Of a DNA stretch of 64,000 nucleotides, positions 32,699 to 42,831 are shown piece after piece. The DNA is taken from NCBI GenBank assembly GCA_001949185.1, contig BDGG01000013.1, forward strand, positions 561,018-625,017, given 5' to 3'. Numbering within the stretch: the first letter of the stretch is position 1; each line of letters opens with the position of its first letter. This DNA is from Ramazzottius varieornatus. Taxonomy: Eukaryota > Tardigrada > Eutardigrada > Parachela > Ramazzottiidae. The position numbers and the translations under genes were made by a program. A model generated the notes under the pieces. The model was not told the origin of the DNA, ran no database searches, and was given only the letters and a program-made list of their open reading frames with translations.

Positions 32699-35614
32699 TC
32701 ATTTCTTTCCATCGTAACCTTCGTTGTCATACATGTACAAATTCGGTCCTCCATTTTCGTGAAGTTTCACAGACGAGAAAGTGAAGTCAGTTGTCACAGC
32801 GTTTGCAGTGTAGCCTTCCATGATTTCATCTGGCCATAAGCTCTGATGGAATTTCTGCAACCAATACCGCACCATGAAAACCAGATCGAGAACTGAATAT
32901 CGACTCTCAGATTTTACCTCCGCCAAAGTATTGCCTTTTGCTTGGTAGACAGCAACGATAGCCCATATGGGCAGCTGGATGATGGACACCATAGCTAAGA
33001 CCCAGCCAAGCCCATCCGCAAAAGCCGGAAGGTCGCCTCCGTGGTTTAATGGCGTGTAGAAGGCAAATGACATAACAAGAACGATCTGCAGCCAAAATTA
33101 TCAATACAAGAGCGTGTGAAAGAGAAATTGTCGAGGTTAGACTTTTTGAGCTTACGATGACAGTCAGTGGAGCCAGTAGTCCCCAGGTGGACCTATGCAA
33201 GATAAAATCATGGCAAAGGCTCTAGGTGTTGCTCTTAAAACTGACTGAAGTCACTTACGTCCAGTAAATGTTAAACTTCCGGTCGAGCATTCCCTCAATG
33301 TCATCCAGAAATCTTCGGAGTCCATACACCCACGCTAATATCATTAGCTCTAATAGAGCGGGGAAGAGAACACTGAAACCTCCAGCGTACGAATCGAAAA
33401 TCAGAAAAATTTCGACACCTCCCTGTGAAGAGACGACGCACCTTTATCTCGCCTCTCTCATTTCATCAATATGGTTTATGTGCCTTACTTGCGTCACAAA
33501 AGGTATTCCGACGAGGAAGCAAACGAAGCATGTTAATCCGCAAACCATCGGCTTTTTCTCCCGCAGTTTTGGCCATTCATCGTAAAAGATTGTCAGGACA
33601 GTTTCCAATGCACCGATTTCGGAACCTAATCCAATGGTATAAAGCCTGTAATACAGCAAGTGTATAAAGCAAACCGAAGACCATGGCCAACCGGTATGCG
33701 GTCGCGCAACTGCCCAACTCACATGACGAAAAACAAGATGGACCACAAATGGGGTACAGGCATCCGATTGAATGCTTCGGGGAAGGTAACAAATGCCAGA
33801 CCAGGGCCTTCTTCCGCTACCACATCAATTCCCACATTCATCTGACGAGCCAAGTATCCCAGCACGGAAAACATGGCCACTCCGGAGATAACACTGGTGG
33901 CGGTGTCTGCCACCGACACAATCATTGCATCTCTGAGAACAGTAACAAGTGACTTGCAAAGGGGGAAAAGAAATTAATGTACGGATGGAGTTCTCCTACT
34001 GGTAGCAGTTGTTGTTTCTTTTATTGTATGATCCCAGCATGACCAACGCTCCGAAACCGACAGACAGCGAGTAGAACATCTGTTCCGCCGCATTTCTCCA
34101 GGTCTAAAATAATTACAGGTTTGTTGTCACAGTCCGTTCTTGAGAGCCGAGCACCGCATAAAGCACTTACTTCAACGTCCAGCAGTTTATCGAACTGAGG
34201 GTAAATGAAATATTTGATACCATCCGCCGCCCCTTCCAGGGACGCACCTACAAGACGGCGCAAACAACTCGGTGCACTTTATCCCAATTCTAGTCTTACC
34301 ATACAAAAAAGATGCAATGAGTGACGCCTGCTGACGTCTTTGTCTACAGTAACTTACCTCGTCCAAGGATGATGAAAAGAACGATGAATGGCAATGTGGA
34401 AGTGACGTAGACGACCTTGCCGGCGGTCTTGATACCCTTGAAAATCAGACGGAGAATATTTTTAGTACACTGTAAAATCTGTGGGCCACTATGCTGATGA
34501 CTGGATACAGTAGATGATGCAAACTTACCTTGACCAAAGTGAAGAAGATGACGACCCAAGAACCGGCCAAATTAGCCAGCAATATCCAGTTAACGTCCCC
34601 CATATCGCCCAACCCGTATGACTTGGTATCCCCTTTCTTATACTTTTGCAAAATAACCCTGTCGTAGTACTGCTGGGATACCGAGTACTTTTTCTCCTTT
34701 ATCTCCGTGCCGTTAAAGAATTCCAACACCGGCACATATGGGCTCATCACCGAAATATCGGTCTGGTTGACGTAATTCACCGGTACGCACGTTTCATAGT
34801 GCGCCCATTCATTATGGCAGAAATGATCACCCCATGGCACATCTTCACCTTTGAATGCTGATATCAACGTCACCCTGAAAGAATAGTGTCAGACACGACC
34901 GATAACCAGTAAAACTAATGAGCGTTTTGATAATACACAAGACGCAGACCTGATACCAGAAATAGTATGACGTCCATGCCATGATGACCACTAGAACAAC
35001 AGAAAACTCTGCGTCGGAAATGGGTCATTGGAAATCACTTCACTGAATTCGTTTCTAAAGTGGCGCACTCATCTATTCAATAACAACGGGACAGTGCGCC
35101 ACTGGGCATAACGATTTGGGTAAAATAATTTCAGTACTGCACGTTCCAAGTGCAGATCGATCAACCAATCAATCGAGACCCCAAAGAGCGGGCAAAATTG
35201 CTTACCGTAGTACATTGAAATCATGGCTTGGATGATACATTGTGCGATACCGATGCCTCGCCCTATTGGGGAGACTTTCTTCCATATCGTGACCGGCCCT
35301 TCTTGATGATACTGACCGAAGGCCATCTCCATGAAGTACATGGGTCTCCCGCACAAGAAGAGAATAATGAGGTACGGTAGAAGAAAGGCACCGCCTCCGT
35401 TTGAGTAAGCCAGATATGGGAAGCGCCAGACATTGCCGAGGCCAACCGACATGCTGATGCAGGAAAGGACGAACTCGGCCTTGTGGTCCCATTGCACTCG
35501 GGCTGGTGTATTCGGGTCTCCTTCGGTCTGCGTTTCGACTTGGCCACTGCTCGGTGGGATCGTGGTGGCTACAGTGGAAGTGATGGTTGTCAGCTCAAAT
35601 GATCCCTTTTTACC
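32699..35614 (-). CDS. SLC6-family sodium-coupled transporter
   Basis: Twelve-TM Na+/Cl--dependent transporter. Exons: 35206-35614, 34957-34990, 34529-34874, 34358-34478, 34171-34247, 34000-34103, 33723-33932, 33489-33645, 33259-33422, 33156-33192, 32699-33085, all in consistent phase. TM1 has [19 protein letters not shown]; glycine where monoamine transporters have aspartate suggests an amino-acid-type substrate. The large second extracellular loop has the paired cysteines and several N-x-T/S sites. Later landmarks are [17 protein letters not shown] and [13 protein letters not shown]. Stop TGA at 32,699. Under the best-phased splicing the frame enters from an upstream exon (35814-35913), with no in-frame ATG in either; the alternative start is discussed in the findings. 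Confidence 0.88.
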
Positions 35615-35813
35615 CTGTCAACGAGTACGATTGCTAAACATGAAAAATTCCCGTCGATGCTGAGCGGCAGATTTCTCACGCTGCCAAAGGTTCAGGATCG
35701 TAAACAACACATAAACCATACCATGTTTGATAACAGAGCGGCCTTCACAGACAGAAGCTGAAGTCTAAAGATATGGAATCGGGGAACGTTGCAGAAGAAG
35801 TCACTTTGCTCAC

Positions 35814-35913
35814 CGGGATGCGGTTGTATGGGTGAAACGAGCCGGAGGAAGGCTTCTGCTGTTCTGCATCTAGGAGCGGTTGGCGTTCGCTGGAAGATAA
35901 TCTAGCTTTTAAC
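35814..35913 (-). other. 100-nt linker/tail exon shared by receptor R3 and the transporter
   Basis: Bounded by TATTCAG acceptor and CCG/GTGAGC donor. In the frame set by R3's TM exon it reads LKARLSSSERQPLLDAEQQ, including an acidic dileucine-type motif (ERQPLL), and exits in phase 0 exactly matching the transporter exon at 35,614. If the donor is not used, the frame runs on about 23 residues to a stop, giving a short cytoplasmic tail like that of clearance-type natriuretic receptors. An ATG at 35,867-35,869 lies in a different frame. Confidence 0.65.
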
Positions 35914-36501
35914 CTGAATATGGTCGAGTAGCCTAGATGCTGCGTACAGTTAGTCCGAGCAATACGAAACTACGAGTCTATGTGGCTATAATATGGGTCC
36001 AGTCATAGAAAGATATTGGTTTACGTAAAGCCATTCCAGAAAGCACGATAATCCGAATACTTCTGCGCAACCATACGGCATATCTAAAACAAAGGAGCTA
36101 TTCGATGAGGCCAGCTTAGCCTAAACGGCCATTATCATACACAGTGAAAGGCGGCGTTCCGTATCTTTTACTGCTTGCTATTATCTACCGTTGCACGACA
36201 AACAAACGCATAATCACTCCATGCTAGGAATCATGAATGGCCACACTAGGCCGCCGCGGAAAATACCCGTGAGTTGAACAACATCGAACGATCATCATCG
36301 AGAGAACTGAAAAATCTGCCACTCAATCTCTAGTGCAACCTCGAATAGAAGGTGAGCTGCTCTTGTTGCAAATGTATCGAGCTGAATAATGTTCGTTCCC
36401 TTTGATAAACGGCGTACCTAATAAGGACATCTGTTATTTCTTTGCTGAAACAGGCTTTGCTGAGACTATATATAGGTTAGTTCCGGCAACAGGGTTCTTA
36501 C

Positions 36502-39500
36502 CTTATCGCTGTCATGATAAATATTCCGAACAGAATGATCAAAGCTGACAAGATGTAGAGAAGAAGACTGAGAATAGATGCGTCCCCTACCGGAAACATG
36601 ACCCACTATACCTCAAATGCCAACAAATGAAACTAGGGAGGATTTGTTTTGACGTTTTTCACAGCTATTCATCGTACCATTTTTCCCACAGTAACCTTTG
36701 TCACCACTAAAACCACACCTGGGTTCATTCATCGGAACCACTCCATGAGGCCAGCTAGGCTCTCTGCCAAATAGCTCGACAATTCGCCTTCGCTGTCCGT
36801 CTAACAACAAGACTTTCTGCGAGTAATACTTCAAATGGTATGTTACACGGTGAGAACCATTCAATCACGCTGCACGCAAACCTGGAACTCTCCCGAACTG
36901 TTATCAAATTGGTTTAGTTTGTAATCGGGAGTCTTTCGTCCCTTTTCATCGATGTATACTTTTCCTCCCGGAGAATAGAAAGCTTGGTAGAAGAAACATC
37001 GTGCAAATCTTTCCCCGTCCCACAATGAGGACGAAGCAGGGCCTGCGCCGACAGAGTCCAGGAAAAGTCCCAACTTCTGTTGGTGGCGAAACCTCGTTGT
37101 CGTGAGTGAGCGAGTAAGAATACCCTAACTATGCATTGACTTACCTGTCCGATCAACCCAACGATCTCGTAGGCCGAAAGCAAGCTGACTGGAACCTGAA
37201 ACAGACCTGAAACCTCACGAACTAGGATAGATCACACGTGAAGTCTAAATTAGAGCTATTAAAAACCAGACCAGGCCACTTAGAAAGAGGTTTATATCGT
37301 TTATGTGGTTCGTGGTTTGACATCCAAGCCGAACCACCTCAAACCATATAGCATCTCAAACCGGTTTCGATCTCACGCCAAACCATATGAACCACTGGTT
37401 TATGTGGTTTAATATGGTTCGCGGTAAAGGGAAATTTCATACGAAATCTACAGGTTCTGTGCTAGAAGTGGGGCCGAAATTGGCCGTCCGACAGTGTCTA
37501 TCTTTTTCCCCCCACTGCCACCGTCCGCAACCACATCGTTCTGAGTTCCACGTGATGCACAGCCTTAACTGGGTGAGCACTGTGTCATAAGCTGCGCGAC
37601 ATCAGAACTACGCCTTCCGTCAGGTAAAAATCACAGTTCCGGCAGTGTTGAACAACACTGCTGGTGGAGAAATGATTGCACTACCGGATGGCTTGCCATG
37701 GTGCTTTTTTAATTCCAACACGCGCCAGTTTTGCCTGTTTGCGTCTATTTGTAGAGAAACCAGCAACGGTCGCTCAACTTCTTATGTCCTCGGTGGTTAT
37801 TTTCGTTGATTAGTCAATTGAAGGAAACTATGTCAGAATTTACTATGTACTGGTGATCAAAAACCTGTTCGCAAACCGGTTCAAACCGATGGTTTATGTG
37901 GTTTGCTTTAAATGGTCTGGTTTGGAGTTTAGACCAGACCACTTTTGGTGGTTTGCGGGAGAAACCATCTTCATTTAACCGGTTTGGCATGCAAACCACC
38001 ACTTAAACCAAACCAAACCAAACCAAACCATATGGTTCAAACCGCTAACAGCTCTAGTCTGAATATTCCTCACCGTTGCGTTCCTGTCGAAAGACGTTTC
38101 GATCCGAGTATGGTCTCGTAGTAGTCTGCTGATCTCCTGGTTGTCGTCCGACGTTACACTTCTGGCCATTGTAGAGACATCCACTGACGTATAAATAACC
38201 GAGTGGAACGCTGGGCGAGCCAAAGCGTCCAGTGAGTCGTTATGACACCAACGCAATGGTGGAAAACCACGGAGCTTCCACCAGAGGTTGCATAAGCACA
38301 TACACCTGTGACACATTGCGGGCTTTTGGAATTGCTCGTACCGACGCCGTCCTATACTGAATCATGTTTGGCTTCACTTACGAATTCGTTACTTGCCATG
38401 TTGAGTTTCTCGGTTTCCACCTGCAATCAATCGATACGTGGACAAATATTCTTCCCTCTTACCGTCTTCGGCAAACAGGCACGGTCGCCACCAGCGATTA
38501 GCTTTACCAGAAGTCGTCGTGTGGTCGAAACATGCACCATCGGTATGGCAACTGCGAGATCAAAACAAGACAGAAAATTCTCTGTTTGAGTCGAAGTCAT
38601 TGAACTGCATGCCCACTTCACATTTAACTTACTGCGTGTCTTCTTCCGTATGGAATTCAGCATGCGGGTATAGTCGCTGGTGTTCTGAGTACTGCCAGCA
38701 AACCTGATATCGTGAATTCTGAAGGTGTCGGTTGGCAGGGCTTTATGTAACTCGCCACACATTACCCGGTAGAATATGTTACCCAGCGGTTCACCAGTAT
38801 CGCACAACAGAGCGAATGTGGTCCACTTGTAACGATGTAGCAAGCTAGGGACAAAGCTCTGTATGAGCGCATTGTCGATGGCAGTAGCGGACAAAATGGT
38901 GGGGTACAGAGACTTGTCGGCAATCGCCTCCGGAAAGGTGCCAGCCCTACACAATTAATGGCGTTCACATGAGATGGAAAAAACCAGAGTAAGGAGGGTG
39001 AACCTACACGTAGACAAGTGGGACACTGAGACCTGTTCAAATGTTCATAAGTTAAACGATTGCTCAATCAACCGAAAAAAAACGCCAGCTCGGCAGCCAC
39101 AACACTTGTCATTTTTGCTCGAGACTGCGACCGTTGAGCACGGGTACATATCTGGATCAACTAATCAACGACTGGACTTGCTGGTGATAAGCGGTGCCAC
39201 CGCCAAAAGTTCCGGGGCTCCCACTGTAAGATCAAGTGCCGTCAGTCTCGTACGGCAACATTCGGCAGCACGGCTAGGAACCGCGACTTACTGAAAGAGA
39301 TGATCACTACGGGCATGTCTGGTGGTCGAGTACGATAATAATATTTGGAGATAATGTCTCCCAACGGGGTATCGGCTGACTTATTGTAACCATGAACAGA
39401 GTCCAGCAGCAACCGGAGTTTTCGACCAGAAGATGGCAGAGAATTAGCTCTTTTCACTGCCAGATCGACGACGGAAGAGTAGTACATCATGTCAGAGGGA

Positions 39501-39528
39501 AGGGTCGCCAGGATGAGAACATCGAAAA
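36502..39528 (-). CDS. Natriuretic-receptor-like ectodomain plus TM (R3)
   Basis: Exons: 39292-39528, 39178-39223, 38633-38946, 38463-38551, 38382-38420, 38074-38274, 37145-37195, 36882-37076, 36678-36816, 36502-36586, all phases consistent. ANF-receptor landmarks: FDVLILATLPSD, LLAVAPLITSK, YKWTTFALLCDTGE, GGKVYIDEKGRKTPDY, and the juxtamembrane PSWPHGVVPMNEPRCGF. The TM exon gives ILSLLLYILSALIILFGIFI and enters in phase 1 as in R1, R2 and R4. No kinase-homology or cyclase domain follows. The leader exon was not found; candidates lie at 39.6-39.9 kb. Function probably ligand binding, either as clearance-type receptor or as part of a fusion with the transporter. Confidence 0.8.
37251..38057. 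repeat. GGTTT/AAACC-rich element in an R3 intron
   Basis: About 800 bp full of TGGTTTATGTGG, AAACCATATG and AACCA units, including a tandem (AACCA)n run at 38,005-38,030. The ends TAGAGCT(A/G)TTA at 37,251 and 38,057 are inverted, suggesting a mobile element. No ORF. Confidence 0.5.
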
Positions 39529-40059
39529 CTATCGCGGGCCCAGCAATAGCAGTGTACCGTCACGGGACCTCTCCCATCTCTTTATTCTACTGTATCAAAG
39601 ATCAAGTATAGACCAATGCCGTGCGCACTTGAGGCACTTGAATCTGACTCATTAGATCTGATGAAAGCCGTACAGGCTGCAGTGAACCATTAGCAAACGT
39701 TCTACAGACGTTGCCAGAAAGGCCAGACGATCCCATGTTTTCAGTACGATCGAATAGGAAGAAAAAAATCTTAAAGACATGCTTGCTGCGCTTGAATATG
39801 TTCCCCTTGTTGTTCCTCCATTTTTCCACTGGAAGCCATTGCGAGTTTCAATCCTAGTCAATTTGCCTGAAGGATAGTGACCTATTATTTAATCGAAAAA
39901 TAAGCATAAGGCAGATCCGGTGCGCCATGTCTGAGACAGGGCAGACTCGCCAGCTTGTTTTGAAATGTCCCACTGGTGACATGCAGTGCTCATCAGTATA
40001 TTAAAGCCCGAGGCCTCAGACCTGCAAAATGTCGTGACATCACGCAGATTAAGCTGCTA

Positions 40060-40290
40060 CTGTGTGATGAAAGTCCCACTGTAGCTAAAATGAACTGCAA
40101 CGTCACACATAAGCGCAGCACCCGATCAGAACTTTGAACGGTTGGGGTGCCACCATGCTTCTCAATGCTAACTAACCGTAACTCCCATTACGCTATTTGC
40201 CGAAAATAAGGGGAGCTCCGGAAAGCATATTGTAGTTACCAGTTACGAAATGGGGCGGAGCAAGCCCTTACTACAGTCGGAAAGTGAACA
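40060..40290 (+). mobile_element. TTAA-type MITE relative
   Basis: Matches 56,941-57,178 in inverse orientation: GATGAAAGTCCCACTG, GCGCAGCACCCGATCAGAAC, AAAATAAGGGGAGCTCCG and GAAAGTGAACAGGAA occur in the same order. The termini have diverged. Intergenic between R3 and R4. Confidence 0.6.
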
Positions 40291-40538
40291 GGAATCCCAC
40301 GGAAAATCAGGTATGTTCGATGAAGGCCGTTTTTGTATTTAACTCCCGTGTCGTTTGGGGTAAGCGATTTAATACAAAGGGCATCCGCGAAGGAATAGAA
40401 TGGTCCAGTTTTGTATTCCGATCGACGTTGTTTCGGTAATACGAAAATTACCTACAAAACAATACATCCTTCGTATTCCTCCTGGGATATGAGGCGTAAG
40501 TGGCATACAAAAGTTTTTTTTCTTTGATTGATGCTTAC

Positions 40539-40757
40539 CGATAGGCTGAAGTTTCTGATATACACTTGGTTGGACGGCGTCAGCCCATCTGACAGATGTA
40601 TGCGCCACGTGTCAACGGAGGTTCCGGACTTGGGATTATACCGTCCGGCAACTATAAAGGTCTCGCGTGTACCGAAAACTTTCTCCATCAGTTCTGAAGC
40701 AAAAAGCTGCCGTTCTGCTGCGACAACTCTTTCTTTCAAGAGTAGCAACAAGTTTCC
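40539..40757 (-). CDS. Candidate orphan exon, possibly R4 cytoplasmic region
   Basis: A 73-codon segment open in phase 0, bounded by ATTTTAG acceptor and TCG/GTAAGC donor. It begins with an amphipathic, possibly coiled-coil stretch (KERVVAAERQLFASELMEK) and ends VYIRNFSLS. It lies downstream of the R4 TM exon on the same strand and would continue its frame, but it resembles neither a kinase-homology domain nor a cyclase to my eye. A further phase-0 open stretch follows the acceptor near 40,455. Confidence 0.35.
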
Positions 40758-42831
40758 CTAAAATAATGACAGGATAATCATAATTCAAATATCATAGGAA
40801 AATTTGATTTTGGTGTTCTTATCAATGTGGGCCATGAGTCAGCATTCGAAAACCGAGATGGCGCCATCATTCCACTAGTACAAACGGAATACAAAACCAG
40901 GAAACCCATTGTATTTCTTTCTTGATCCATTGTATTTATTTCTCAATTTCACAGTCTGGTTTTCGGTGGGCGTGGCAGCTTAATCTTTGTATTAGTGACG
41001 GGCACACCATGTAGCAACACGCAGATCAGCCTGCTCGCTGGCCTGACTCGAGTCGGCCAGGGGTGCTTCGTAGTTCCTCAACCAAGCCTACCCCCAGTTC
41101 CAATGCGACCACCACTGCAGGCCAGTTTGAAGTTGTTTAGCACCCATTCGTACAAACATCTTTTCAACAAAAGGAAAATCTGGCATATAGGGAACCATAC
41201 GGTGGACTATATGGTGAACCGCTGATCTTGTCCAAGATTTGCTCTTCACCAATATGGTGGTTGACTGGAGCTAAAAGCTCACGAGTAAGTCGTCTGCTTT
41301 CCTTGCGCCCTTACTCTTGGCCATGCTGAGAACTGCTGCCACCTTCAAGTCTCTGCCAAGCTTTCTTTGAGTCAGAGTAAATGCCTACCTGGCCCAACGC
41401 AAGTCATTTGCGGATGTTCTATTGAATATTCTGCTGTTTACCACTGATATTCTCTTCTTCCTCAATGGAAACTCCAGATCCCCTTGCGGAAGGTGTAAAG
41501 TGATGTTTCGAACCTCTTAAGGGCTGCCACCAACGAAACGCGAACTTTTCGAGAAAGTTTTTTTCCGCAGTTGATAATACGTATTGCGGCGCTGTAACAG
41601 CTTCCGTCGGAAGCTACAGAAAATAATTTGAACACTAGTTTGGTCATTCCTCACTGGTGTGAGGTTCGGGATATCATTTTGCACCGTCCGCACGTGGAAT
41701 CTGGAGTTTCCTTAGATAACGGACCAGTTTTTGGATCGTCTTGTGTGACGCTATACAGGCTATAACACGGGTTCTACGGTGGATGAGGCACCTTCGGGAA
41801 TTCCTCCACCTCCAGGAAGTGGCTATTCGCCGGTCCTCCCGATACTTTGTAGAGAGCTAAGGGCCTCAGCTATCATATAAAAGCATCGTTTTCGTGATCG
41901 GCGAGTGACATGGTCTGAAAGGTCTCTCGTTAGTAGCCGGTTCAACCTCGCAAATGTTTAGGGCGTATCTGGAATCCCTGCTCGTAGGAAGTATCGGTTC
42001 AACTTAGATACCTTCAGCTTTAGCTCGATCAAATACAGAGATGAACCGTATTAGGTTCAGAACTGCTTGGCAAGCAAACCAGTCCTGGCCATCGTCACCG
42101 GTGTGTAACGGTGCTTCACTTTGACCGCAATTATTACGTATCCGCGCAGGGTTTCCCAGGCGTAGGTGCACGTCCGCAACGCTCCTGAGTCACCCGCGAA
42201 CGAAACTAAGACGGTCTCAGGAACCTGAATCACCCTGGTACCCAGAGCTAGCGATGTAAGCGAGCTTCTGGGTCTCTGAGGAACGCAAAAGTTTCCAGTC
42301 TGTATCGCGAGTTAGCGCGCCATCAGCTCATGGTTTATATTTGAGGAAACCCGCTTTATGGTCGAACTGTACTCTAAGTTCCTTGTGTTTGTTCTGATTT
42401 TTTTTTCTCTGTCATGGCTTGCATATCTCTCAACTTGGCTGTGCAGTAAAGATAGGAAGCTACGAAGTACTTTTGTATTTCTATGCGCTCAACATATATG
42501 CTTGGGAGATCTTTGTGTCGCCGAGGGTAGGCAGATATACCCGGGAAACTTTTGAGTCGTTGTGAAAATCAATGGAAATGTCTCCGTGCATGCAGGTCAG
42601 AGTGGCCCGTCGACAGTCTTGCTCTGGTTAAACTATAATGCGACAACCGACCAGCGATGGAGTGCGCCGTGTGTGAGTATAGGCCTGATTTTCGCTTTAA
42701 TAGCGGAGCATTCAGTAGATAACCATTAAAAACCTCTCGGTAATGCTCGTTTCGTTTCCTGAAAGCAGAACCACATTTAGAGGTGAAATAATCGCAACGT
42801 AGAGCTGATTTAGTTTTGCGTGAAAAAATAC
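40758..42831. other. No supported gene downstream of R4 TM exon
   Basis: Expected to contain R4 intracellular exons if they exist. Minus ORF 41,462-41,647 and plus ORF 42,358-42,555 lack splice context or known motifs. At about 40,960-41,000 the sequence GTGGCAGCTTAATCTTTGTATTAG resembles the right end of the TTAA-type MITE. Confidence 0.4.

Noticed and set aside
35814-35869. ATG at 35,869 as the certain start of the SLC6 protein.
   Set aside because: Its frame leaves the exon in phase 2, but the obvious next acceptor needs phase 0. It works only with a weaker acceptor near 35,543, so it is kept as a competing model rather than the call.
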